Shown here piece by piece: positions 11,931-22,400 of a DNA stretch of 64,000 bases. Both the position numbers and the translations under genes were made by a program. Each line of letters starts with the position of its first letter. The stretch's first letter is position 1. The notes under the pieces are model-generated. The model was not told where the DNA came from and did no database searches. It saw only the letters and a program-made list of their open reading frames with translations. The DNA comes from Apostichopus japonicus (Eukaryota; Echinodermata; Holothuroidea; Aspidochirotida; Stichopodidae). The DNA lies in NCBI RefSeq assembly GCF_037975245.1, contig NC_092571.1, forward strand, positions 26,984,564 through 27,048,563, in the 5' to 3' direction.

Positions 11931-13020
11931 TCACTATTGTTTATAGTCTTTTCCCGATTTAAAATGTCTCGTAGTTAAAATGGCAAGCGAATGTGGCCAA
12001 AGAACACTTATATTAACAGAGGGCGCTCTTGTTGGCTTACATTTAGAGTTTATTTATGTTCTACTTACATTCAGAGCCATGTATACCTCTTTCTTTCCAT
12101 TAATGTAAAATACATAACCTGTCATTTTTCAAAGCTCGAAGCCTTAATGTGTTGAGATGTTTCATCCTATCAGACCAACCTATGAGGTTATTGAGCCCCC
12201 CCCCCACTCCCCTTGGCAGTAGTATACTGCATGATGTTGGTGCGAAGAAGAGTTTTGCCTGACCATTGCCTTTTCCAAACTTAAATGATCGGGCTGTTGT
12301 TTAGCATTAGGAGTGCTGTTGTAGGTGCAACTTCTCGAGATTTCCCTACAAAAACACTTGGGTATGGGGGAGGGAGCAGAGTGGAAATGTTATACATAAA
12401 TCAGCCTCCCTAGAGAGATAGTCATGGTGGGGGGGGGGGGAGACACACCCAAAATGTTCTGCTCAGTATGTGCGGTACACATGCTGACGGAGTTAGTGTG
12501 AAGGTTGGTTGCAATGGACCCCCCCCCCACACACACACACACACACCTACCCAGTGTTAACACTTCAAAGATCAATATGTACGTTTTCTTTTCCTTCACA
12601 AAAAAAGTAAAGTACAACTTCTTCTTCATAACACCTAGTCTTCGACTTTCCTTCTTTCATGCCGTGGCATCAATCCCTTTAATCCAATTTAACACTCATT
12701 TAGCAATCAGGAGTTCGAATTGTAGCAGACTGAATTGTTTGTCACCTTATCTGAATATTCAATGTGACAGCATTATGGTCTGCTAGTGACCGTGTCCAAA
12801 GAATGCAATAGCTTTGTGACATAGTTGTTACAACATCAAATGATGTTATAGCATCACAGGCAATTGGGTTCATCTAATAATTTTAAATTATTTTTTGCTC
12901 GAGAGCACCATGACAAGATTTCTGTCCCTTCCGTAATAATAACATTGTCAGGAATGGGGATTTTCATTCATCTGTCAATAATAGTTAATGAAATAAACAA
13001 TAAAATACCATTATCAATTG
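11931..13020. other. No gene seen; G/C runs and an AC microsatellite
   Basis: Contains homopolymer G and C runs (about 12200, 12430, 12520) and a short (AC)n at about 12529-12546. Frames across it are created by these runs. No gene or TIR element was confirmed. Confidence 0.4.
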
Positions 13021-16000
13021 CGACTTGAGTTTATTGAAATCACCAAGTACAGTCCTCTTGTTGCAATGTCACCAGATGTCACTAGAATAACAAAACAAAT
13101 CGCTGCTTTTCCCAGCAACTAGATCGTAAGTAGAAATAAGCACATACTTATTTACATATGAAACACAACCAGCTATGGTATTTCCAAGATACATTTGGCA
13201 TAGCAAGGTACTGTCAACCAGAATGAAAACATTTCATGGTTCCTGCTGCTGCTCATTGAGTAACAGGGAACACTCCAAGTATTTAATGATGAAGCAAGAT
13301 CAATAATTGCCTTACAAAGCCACACCTCCTCATAAATACACACGTTATCCATTATAACACACATCGCCATGTGTAAGCTACCTATCAATAACACACTCAC
13401 CTTTGATGAAACTGTGACTTATGGTTGTCTACTGTAGGTTTAACCCTGTGACCTCATTAATATTCATGATATGAGCACCAAAATCAATATTTTTATCAAC
13501 TAGTTATGGACCACCCACCCACCAAATATAGCACTGATCAATCATAGCCCTTGTTGAGTTATCGTGTATACAAACTTAAGTGTCACACACATACACATAT
13601 ACACACTGACACACCGACCTGACTACAAAGCTTTCAGCAAGAAACCAAAACTACAAAATGCCATACACAAAATGCACATAATTTAAGTTTGCTCTTGTGT
13701 TTGATCCAGGCACAATGCAACATGATATTTCTTGTTAATTAAACAAAGAGGTAATTGCATACTTCCTTGACAGCAAGCAAATGTTAATTGACTGTCAAGA
13801 CTGACTGAAACCACAGAATGTTTAACATACAATGGGTGGGTTCATTTGCTGCAATGTTCAGAAAATAACATTATATGAACCCTGCTGAAGGATAACTATT
13901 TCCTGCCACAACAAATACCTTTTCACAGTGAAAAGAACCTTTTTAGACTAAATAGATCTGTCAATAAATGAACAGAACATATGTCACCTGTGATTTGCAA
14001 AGGGCATATTTCTATAGCGTTTTAATGTTAAAATTTGTTATTTATTTTAACGTTGTTTAATTATGATAGTAACATGAGCAAATACTGTATACCTACAAAC
14101 CTTTTCTGCCACACCCCTTTTTTATCATCATTGAACAAACATTCCAATTGTTATTCTGCTTGCATACAGTGCTTTCTCAATTGACTTGAATTGTGATCAA
14201 TAATAACATTGAGTTGCTTTTTATAGTTATTGGGATCATTTGCTTGATCCTATGAAGTTTTACAGTACCTAAAGGAGTAAACATATATAGAATGCCTGCA
14301 AAGGTAAAATACTAACTGTATCCAAGGACAGTGTTTAACTTATCACAATATGAGGTTAATTGCATTATACCATACTGCAGCTTTAAACAACTACATACAC
14401 ATAAACCTGCAAGACCAAGAAATATGCCTCCTCCCAATCCATTGCCTTCTCAGGTATGCATAGTATTCCTTTAATATTAGCAATCATGGCTGGTGAAAGA
14501 CATATAAATTGATAAAACTAAATTATAATTTTCAGTTGGAATGTCCAGCCAAATCAGTCTCCATGTGATTACTGTCATGTCTTTCTGCTACTACTTGCAC
14601 TCATGAAACTTTCTCTATGAGGCTTCTTATGCCCTTCAGCATGTCTCTTGACATAAATAGAATGAAAAAAGATAAAAATTTTCAACACAATATGCATGAA
14701 AATATGAGTGTGATGTCGGGTATTTGTGTGAAGTATTTGCCAGTGTTGCACACTTTTGGCAAAAGTTTTGCTCACTGCCATAGGTGAAATTATTGAATTT
14801 CTTCTCATACAATGTCTGAAAATTTTGCCAACAGATGATTGAATGAACACCAGCCCAGCGACTAAACTAAACTGAGAGGATGAATATTTTAAGTTGCCAC
14901 AGAAATGCTTGTGGTTGCAATTGTGACCTTGCAGAGGAAATTGCATCCAACTTTCACAAAAATCGAGTCCATCACAAAAAGAGTTTCCAGAGCACTTAAA
15001 CAACCATAGATACATGTAATACAGCTAATCCATTAAAATCACACTAAAGTTGTGAAATTTTAACCCTTAATTTACATAGCTTTTTTAATACTACTGATAA
15101 GTTACCACTGTAAACTGGTCATATACAGTATACCAAAAGATTGAGTGATTTGCAAACCCTGAAACTGGCATGTTGTATGATATGCTGCAGGTTTCCTGTA
15201 AACAAGGCTCTACTTGATTCATAAATAAATACTCGACCACATCATGTGTCAAGGTGAAAGAAAAAGACATAATTTTATAGAATTCCTAAATACAAACTGT
15301 AAATGATGACATCCTAGGCTGCTAGCACAGATACATGTATGGTGAACAAACTTACCACCTTGATCTATTACATGTTAATACGAGTAGGAAGCTAATTGTA
15401 TTTTGCCAATTTTGAGCTGTCTACATAAACTTAATAGTTCAATCTTTTGTCAAGCAATCCCACTTGCCTCAAACACAAGACTGCAGGGTTTAAAGTTGGT
15501 AAAGGATGGCTAAGCCAAAGGCTGTCATACAGTTGCAGTGCTATGAGGGGTTTTCACACCGCCCATTCAGTAGTTACTTCAAAAAGGTACTGTAGAAAGA
15601 TGAATAATAGATGGATAACAGCTAGATAGATTGACAGAGTGAAGATGCTGAGTCACAATATATCAAGTGGCATAGCTGGTTCAAGCTAAAAGTTACATTC
15701 CAATATGGGAGAGTCTTTCAAATATCCAGTTGCTCAGACTTACCCCAGTATTTTATATACACTGTGCTTGCTCTCCATTAACCCGGTGCCACTCCATTAA
15801 ACTATGGAAGAACAACATTTTGCTCCAGAGTCTTCGTTCATCATGGACATACTGTTATTTATCATGATGGCACTTCCATAGACCAGTCATGGAACCATGC
15901 AAAATATTTTGTGTGTCTTTGAGTGCAGCTTTACTTTCCTTTCCAATGTTTTTGGTTGTGCTTCTACTGCCAGCACTATCCTTTTTTATCAGCATGTTAA

Positions 16001-16680
16001 CAATCATTGACATCTACTGCCAGGGTGTGTTTTCAGTAAACCATCTTTTGAAACTAAGGCCAAATTGGATAGTCACTGCTTTTAAATGACATATGAAGTT
16101 CTCTTGGATCTCATGCTGATCACCTGTCACAATTTTATTCAAATAGCTTAACACCCTGTCCAAACAAGGATCTCAATCACTGCAGTTTACAAAGTCATTA
16201 CAAACTAAGGGCTTCCAATTCCATCCACAAAAGTCCATGAAATACGTACAGTATAGCCAGGCTATAGTGCTGAATAACATGTGGATTGAGTACTTGGTAA
16301 TAATATTATATTTATCAAATTGCAGACAATACGTTGCACATTGTTATACGGTGTACATAGGACAAACAATGGGGCATTAGACATATTGTGAATCACCTCT
16401 GGGTCAGCATGACGCCCCTCCCCCTTGGATTCACCAGTAAAAAACTAAGTATTGATCCTAGGCCCTAGGGTACTATTACTTATTAAAATACCAGAGTGAA
16501 TGGCCGTGCATGACACTGGCAGTACAGTTTACAGGCCTAAGTAAGGCTAACACAGTTACATTCCTAACATGCAGTTACGCCTATAATAGTAGTATATAGT
16601 ATTACTACTAGTAGCATACTACTACTAGTAGTAGTAGAACTAGTTTATACTATGCCTACTACTAGTAATAGGTAGGCTAT
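13021..16680. other. No confident gene; possible long 3' UTR or non-coding RNA
   Basis: About 3.6 kb that is unusually free of obvious repeats. A minus-strand AATAAA lies at 13030-13035 and a promoter-like patch on the same strand at about 16690-16935, so a minus-strand transcript across the interval is conceivable. The longest frame (14575-15015, minus, 146 codons) is Cys/His/Ser-rich, matches no family I know and ends in sequence of non-coding character. The transcript idea is inference only. Confidence 0.3.
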
Positions 16681-16689
16681 ATCGAAATT

Positions 16690-16821
16690 CGGACTTCTTC
16701 ATCAATTCCAAAGCGCCCGAATCGACCGCTCGCCATTTCTTCATTTCTATGATCCTTCAACTTAACTATACACGCTTGAAGTCGGGCTCGAAGTCGCCAT
16801 TCTTCTCGTCTACGCTTCGCA
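16690..16821 (-). promoter_or_regulatory. Promoter-like GC-richer patch with initiator ATGs
   Basis: On the minus strand, directly below the twin-CCAAT block, CpG-richer sequence holds two well-placed starts: GAAGAATGGCGAC (a short uORF-like frame) and GAAGAAATGGCGAGC. The latter opens two short overlapping frames that stop within about 20-30 codons. It could be a 5' leader of a gene whose next exon I cannot find. Weak evidence. Confidence 0.25.
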
Positions 16822-16935
16822 CTTTGTTTACATCTATGGGCGCAGACATCTTGATTAGGGGTGCTTGGCAGCGATTGGCTGAAACCCCAGACCTTCTCTA
16901 AGATCTATTTTGATTGGTGCTAACATACTGTGACA
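16822..16935 (-). repeat. Promoter-like repeat with two CCAAT boxes, copy 2
   Basis: Minus-strand counterpart of 3035-3150, with the same order of blocks: GTCACAG, GTTAGCACCAATCAAAATAG, TTTCAGCCAATCGC, TGTCTGCGCCC, TGTAAAC. It abuts the CATA tail of the SINE at its upper end and the promoter-like patch at its lower end. Confidence 0.55.
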
Positions 16936-16936
16936 C

Positions 16937-17212
16937 CGTATGTATGTATGTATGTATGTATGTATGTATGTATATGTGATCTTCCCGCAAGCAGGAACTC
17001 GCGAAAGAAGCCATGGAGGCTTATAGACTCGCAAGCTGACCGAAGCCAATCTCTCGGCACACATCCATTTAACGTCCATGTCGGGAAGTTGTTATTGAAC
17101 AACACCCTTGCCAGACGACACACATTGCTGTCGGCGGGGAATCGAACCGGGGATCTCATGACTGGGAGACGCCGGCGTTAACCACTAGGCTATACACTCC
17201 GCCTATACACTC
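16937..17212 (-). mobile_element. tRNA-derived SINE with (CATA)n tail
   Basis: The minus strand begins with a tRNA-like head. A box A (TAGCCTAGTGG, complement of 17182-17192) and a box B (GGTTCGATTCC, complement of 17138-17148) stand about 35 bases apart, as in a tRNA gene. An unrelated body of about 150 bases follows, and the element ends in roughly nine CATA units (16937-16975). There is no matching acceptor stem, so it is not a functional tRNA. It lies immediately downstream of, and in the same orientation as, the LINE at 17322-18701. Confidence 0.75.
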
Positions 17213-17321
17213 CGTCACCCTCATCAGGAATGAAATGCTCCGTCCTTCGTCTTCGTCTTCGATACGGTGACACATCCGCAAAAAGGGACAATATCTCACC
17301 ACACACACGTCAAGAGAGTAA

Positions 17322-18701
17322 TTAATTAGATCTGACCCGAGTACTGATATAAGTGACAGGATTCACAGAACCACTGGAACTACTAATGAGGTCTGAAGGC
17401 AGACTATTCCAATCCCTAATTGTATTTGGAAAAAAACTATACTTATAGCAATTTGTACTGGCATACAGCTGGCAGAAATGCATATCATGCATGTTCCGAC
17501 TCCTACGCAGAGGCTTTCTTAGGCAGTCAATAGGGATCTGAGCCTGACCATAGATGCCCTTAGCAAATAAGATGATTCTACTTTGTCTGCGCCTCTCTGC
17601 CAAGGGCACCAGGTTTAGGTCCCGTAACAGAGATGAGACAGAGCCAGGCTCTCTTGAATAATCTGAAGCGATGAAACGGGCTGCACGCCTCTGAATGTTT
17701 TCGAGGTTGTGCTGCAAGAAAGCTTGGTGGGGATCCCAGACAGAACTGGCATATTCCAATACTGGCAGGAGGAGACCTTTATATGCAGCCAATTTTGCAT
17801 CCTTCGAACAGGGGGATAAGTTTCTACGAAGAACTCCCAATATCCTATTTCCTTTATTACACACATTTTGAATATGCTTTCCCCAGTTGAGATCTGAAGT
17901 GATATGAATACCCAGATATTTAACACAATCAACCTTAACCAAGTGAACCCCATTGAGCATGTAATTGAAAATTACAGGTTTCCTCTTTCTAGTAATGGTC
18001 ATAATGTTACATTTCACCGGCTGGAAACTCATGCCCCAATCTTTAGCCCATTGCCCTAGTATATTTATATCTTCCTGAAGTTGATGACCATCACTGACAT
18101 CATCGATAACCCGATAACAGACACAGTCATCAGCGAACAGTCGGACACCAGAAGAAACAGCATTACCAATATCATTTATGTAGGCCAGGAAGAGAATGGG
18201 TCCCAGAACTGACCCTTGCGGAACACCGGAAGTAACCTTAGAAGGATTAGACCTAGACCCATTGACAACAACCGACTGCTCTCTATCACTCAGAAAAGCA
18301 TCCACCCAGCAGAGAACCTGATGTGAAACACCCATAGTGTACAGTTTAGATTTCAATAATTCGTGAGGAACAGTGTCAAAAGCCTTCTCAAAATCAAGGA
18401 TGAAGACATCCACTTGCTTTCTTTGGTCAAGGGAGGAGGCCCATTCGTTGATGACAGAAACGAGCTGGGTCTCGCAGCTATGGTATTTCCTGAATGCATG
18501 CTGATTGGCAGACAAGATGTTATTATTCTGGAAATGCTCCATGATATTAGAACTGATTATGTGCTCCAAGAGCTTGCAGCAGATACTAGTAAGGGAAACA
18601 GGGCGATAATTACATGGCGAGGATACATCATTCTTCTTATATATGGGGCAGATGTTAGCAGTTCTCCAATCCAGACACTTTCGATGGAATGCCTTGATCG
18701 T
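17322..18701 (-). CDS. 5'-truncated CR1/L2-like non-LTR retrotransposon reverse transcriptase
   Basis: Carboxy-terminal 460 codons of a LINE reverse transcriptase. The frame is open from 18701, just below an in-frame stop at 18702-18704. RT motifs appear in order: ANICPIYKKND..NYRPVSLTS (near the start), HAFRKYHSCETQL, DFEKAFDTVPH (first catalytic Asp), SGVPQGSVLGPILFLAYIND, LFADDC (catalytic Asp pair), CVKYLGIHI and the LEYASSVWDP thumb/C-terminal region ending in FFPNTIRDWNSLP. The endonuclease and ORF1 are missing, as expected for 5' truncation. The frame has no internal stop, so insertion is recent or the copy young. A 3' UTR of about 100 bases separates it from the SINE. Clade assignment rests on general motif resemblance. 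Confidence 0.88.
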   Translation of the reverse strand, partial: TIKAFHRKCLDWRTANICPIYKKNDVSSPCNYRPVSLTSICCKLLEHIISSNIMEHFQNNNILSANQHAFRKYHSCETQLVSVINEWASSLDQRKQVDVFILDFEKAFDTVPHELLKSKLYTMGVSHQVLCWVDAFLSDREQSVVVNGSRSNPSKVTSGVPQGSVLGPILFLAYINDIGNAVSSGVRLFADDCVCYRVIDDVSDGHQLQEDINILGQWAKDWGMSFQPVKCNIMTITRKRKPVIFNYMLNGVHLVKVDCVKYLGIHITSDLNWGKHIQNVCNKGNRILGVLRRNLSPCSKDAKLAAYKGLLLPVLEYASSVWDPHQAFLQHNLENIQRRAARFIASDYSREPGSVSSLLRDLNLVPLAERRRQSRIILFAKGIYGQAQIPIDCLRKPLRRSRNMHDMHFCQLYASTNCYKYSFFPNTIRDWNSLPSDLISSSSGSVNPVTYISTRVRSN

Positions 18702-18754
18702 TTATCGTGAGGGATATTCATTTGGTTTTTTACTGAATGAGAGCGCTATTTACG

Positions 18755-18830
18755 AACGAAGTGATTATTCGCAGGGCAGCCCGGCGAATAACGTACACAG
18801 ACACCTTATTCGCAGGGCTGTGACGATTTT
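18755..18830. repeat. Dispersed copy of the ATTCGCAGGGC dyad repeat
   Basis: Two copies of TTATTCGCAGGGC occur, the first as a near-complete dyad TTATTCGCAGGGC-A-GCCCGGCGAATAA. These are the hairpin units of the minisatellite at 39300-39732. This copy sits just beyond the LINE truncation point. Confidence 0.7.
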
Positions 18831-19211
18831 GAAAATAGGTTTATTATTGGCTCTCGATGACATCATTTTTATGTGACGTCATTCATTTAACCTCTGCACC
18901 TTAACGGCGCGCAAACCCGAACACCGAATTTCTTTGATCAATGTATTGTAGTTTGAGGCTTTCACTTCAGAATCAGATTCACTGTCTTTGCCGGGTTTTT
19001 ATGGAGAAAGTTCCTGCGACATTTTAAATATCATTAATTATTAGCAAAATATTATTCAAATATGATTTGAACCGACTGACATAAGAAGAAACTTACGATT
19101 CAACCCCTGCTAGGCCCAACGTAGGTAGCCTAGGCCCTAGCCTGAAATACTAAATGAACAGACCAACGGTTAGCCACTGCCTAGGCATGCTAACGTTAGG
19201 TGTAGGTAGTG

Positions 19212-19468
19212 ATGGAACAGTTGGCTCCAAATCATGAGTTTGAATCGTTTGCAAGTTTTCAGCGTTTTTTTCAAGAATTTTGCTCAACAAAGAACTATAT
19301 TTATTGTATTGGAGACAGCAGAACAGCCACCTACGCTAATAAAAACTTGCCACAGGATTCAACACCCTTCAACGCTGCTAAATTCAAGTACTCATATGTC
19401 AAGTATGTGTGTAAACACTACGGTGAGAAGAAAAAAACAGAGAGCAAAGGGATTCGCCCAAATCAAAG
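19212..19468 (+). CDS. Exon 1 of the fusion gene: start of FAR1-type DNA-binding domain
   Basis: ATG at 19212 opens 85 codons plus two bases, read as FESFASFQRFFQEF..., then KFKYSYVKYVCKHYG. This is the N-terminal pattern of ZSWIM3/FAR1-like proteins; a Cys (67) is the first zinc ligand. The donor is CAAAG|GTTTGT. The spliced junction makes an Arg codon (AG|A) and continues into TGCKSF on exon 2, which carries the remaining ligands. A full CRE palindrome (TGACGTCA, 18874-18881) lies about 330 bases upstream; no TATA box is evident. Confidence 0.75.
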
Positions 19469-22400
19469 GTTTGTTTAATGTTTCAAAGTAGCTATTCTTA
19501 CGACTGTTCGTAAGAATAATTTCCGACTACGCATGCGCAGTTGCTATTTTTATGACAGGAGTAACAATAATATCCGGTTAGGGTTAGTGTTAGGATTGGG
19601 GTTTAGGGTTAAAGTTAGGGTTACCCCTACTACATGCGCAGTTGCTTTATTTACTTAAATGCGCTTGAATTCGCCTTTGTCGTAAGAATAGTTATAAATA
19701 ATTGTTACGACTAGTCGTAAGAATAGCCAAGGCCGTAATGTTTATGCACTTGTCAATTGTATGACGTACCACAGGTCCCCCGGGGATGGGTGCGTCATTT
19801 GCATCCTTGAGTCTTGACGCACCCCTGCGTAGTATATTTAATGTACCTGACCATTGCATATTTTTACACACCTTAATTTTATTTTGTGATGCACCAAATG
19901 GGGCAAATGACTGCATGTCCTTATGACGCACATACACTGTGTAAATACTACTAATAGTAATACTGTACTACGTTCCAATATTTGCTTTACCACCTTTCAT
20001 AGGGAAATACAAGTTACAAGTGACGCATCCATTTCTTATAGCGTGACGGACCATTACTTTAGTGTACTTTGACACACCCCGCACCCCTGCGTCCAAATTT
20101 GACTGGACATGACGCACCCATTGGTTCTGTGGTCTGTCATGCAATTGACAAGTGCATCAATCATTTATCATAATCTAGACGCTTGACTCATTAACGTATA
20201 GGGCACGCTACCATTGATTTTCATATCGGTGCTTTGCGATAGGCTGCATAGGAAAAACCTAAAATTGTGTCGATTTTTGTTTTTTTTAAAAAAAAACTAT
20301 CACATCGCCCCATGCCAATTACAAATTTGATCTTCAAATTGGCCAAGAATGCCCACACCCCTCCCATGAATCCCATTCCAAATCCTATCATCAGCCTGCC
20401 TCTTCCATGCAGTGGGTGGGGCTTAAAGTGAAAATCATGAAATGGACATATTTTGGCAACCGAATGTCCATTGCTTTTTTCATATTGTTATCTCACTTGG
20501 AACACTGGTAGCCCTTGAATAGCAGATTGTTTGTGGTGACAATGTGATGCATATCAATGAGTGAGCAGGGCTTTAAGTGCTAATCTTTAAATGGTCATAA
20601 TTTGACAGTCAAGTGTTCCATTTGTTTTTGTATACAATGTGAAAACAGCAGCGCCGGAACCACATAACCTTTTCGTCATTGTATTAACATTTTATCATAT
20701 TTAACAACAACAAAATTTCTGCTGCTCATTTTTAGTTCTGCCTTTTTTTTAAAAGAACATTTACTTTCTTTTTTCCAGAACTTTCAAAACGGGTTGCAAG
20801 TCATTCATTCATCTCGCTGCTGACAGAGTAAAAGACAAGCTTGTTGTTGTTTCTTGTGAGCTTGAACACACACATGAGACGAGTGAAGAACACTATCAGC
20901 GATATCCAGAAAGCAGAAGACTGTCTGAAGAGAGAAAGGAAATAGTAGGTACTTTATCTGCATTATCCGTGGCTCCCGCTGATATCTGCCAACATATAGC
21001 CAAACTGCATGGTAAGATACTGACAGTTCAAGATATTCAGAATGTAAGAAATGAGGGGAAAACAAAACATGAACTAAACAGCATTCTGGAAGTTTTAGGA
21101 GAGTTTTGCCAGAAACATGAAGAGAATACTGTAGTACTAAAGACAAGCAGTGATGGAGAGCTCCAGGGAATATTTCTCCAAAGTGTGGAACACAAACAAA
21201 GCCATGTGAAATTCCCAGAGTTGGTTCACATTGATGGAACCTACAGGGTTAATAATAGGAAGTTCTGCCTATATACAGCTCTGGTGGAAGATGGCAATGG
21301 ACATGGTGTTCCCGTCGGGTATGCGCTATTGAAAGATGAGTCGAAAGAAAGTATCAACTTTTTTCTGAAGACTCTAAAAGATTCAAATGAGGGCATGACC
21401 AGAGCAAGAACATTTATTATTGACAAAGATTTCACTGAAATAGCAGTTTTGAGTGAATTATTTCCTGTGGCCAACATTCAACTTTGCCTTTTCCATGTGC
21501 TTAACTTTTCGCCTGGCGATTAATAAATTGGCAACGACAGAAGATGTAAAGCAGGCAATAAGGACTTGCATACAGTCTATTGCTTATGCCAACTATGAGG
21601 AGATATTCAACCAGTCAGTGAAGAATATGGAGGAAGTTGCCACATCTGACTTTATTAAGTACTTTCATGACAATTGGAGCAGTTGTGTTCATCTTTGGGC
21701 CGCTTTCAAAACAAAATCGTACCAGAACCTGAGAACCCGCACCAACAATCGCTTAGAGCGTCACAACAAGGAACTGAAAACTGTTTTAAACAGTCAAATA
21801 ACAATTGCAGATTGCATCAAGGGGATACTAAGGAAGGCTATCCACATGAAGAACAAAACTACACAGGGTCAATTTCTTTCTTCGGTTTGTGTTTCATATA
21901 ATGTCCATGATACAAATGACACAATAAAACAAATCCGGAATGTTGCAACACAATATGCAGCAAACTTGACGATAAATCAATATCAACTGGCACAACAGCT
22001 AAAGCCGAATGCAGCTGTCGTAATTAATGCATCACATTATTCAGTTTCGCTTCAGGGCAATTTGGCAGAAGTTGAAGTTAACCCGAAATGCTCTTGTTCA
22101 TGCAGTTTTTGGAAGATCACACAACTGCCGTGCCGACATATATTTATCATTGCATTACAAGAAAATCTGCAATTTGATGACAACTGGATACCCGATAGAT
22201 GGCGCAAGTCCTATCAGAGACAAGCTTTTGATTTCCCATGTTCAACTACAGCTGGTATTTTTGTAACATCCACTGAAACCAAGAAGTTGAACAGAATTCA
22301 GAAGTTCAAGAAAATGCAGCAAACACTGCTTAAAATTGGTGACATTTGCTCAGAAGTTTCACAAGAGGAGTTTGAACACAGGTTCCAGCAAGTAAGCACT

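Noticed and set aside
14575-15015. 146-codon minus frame
   Set aside because: Cys/His-rich, no domain, no splice or promoter support; plausible chance frame in a long non-coding stretch.
17130-17212. Functional tRNA gene
   Set aside because: Boxes A and B are present but acceptor and anticodon stems do not pair; it continues into a SINE body and CATA tail.
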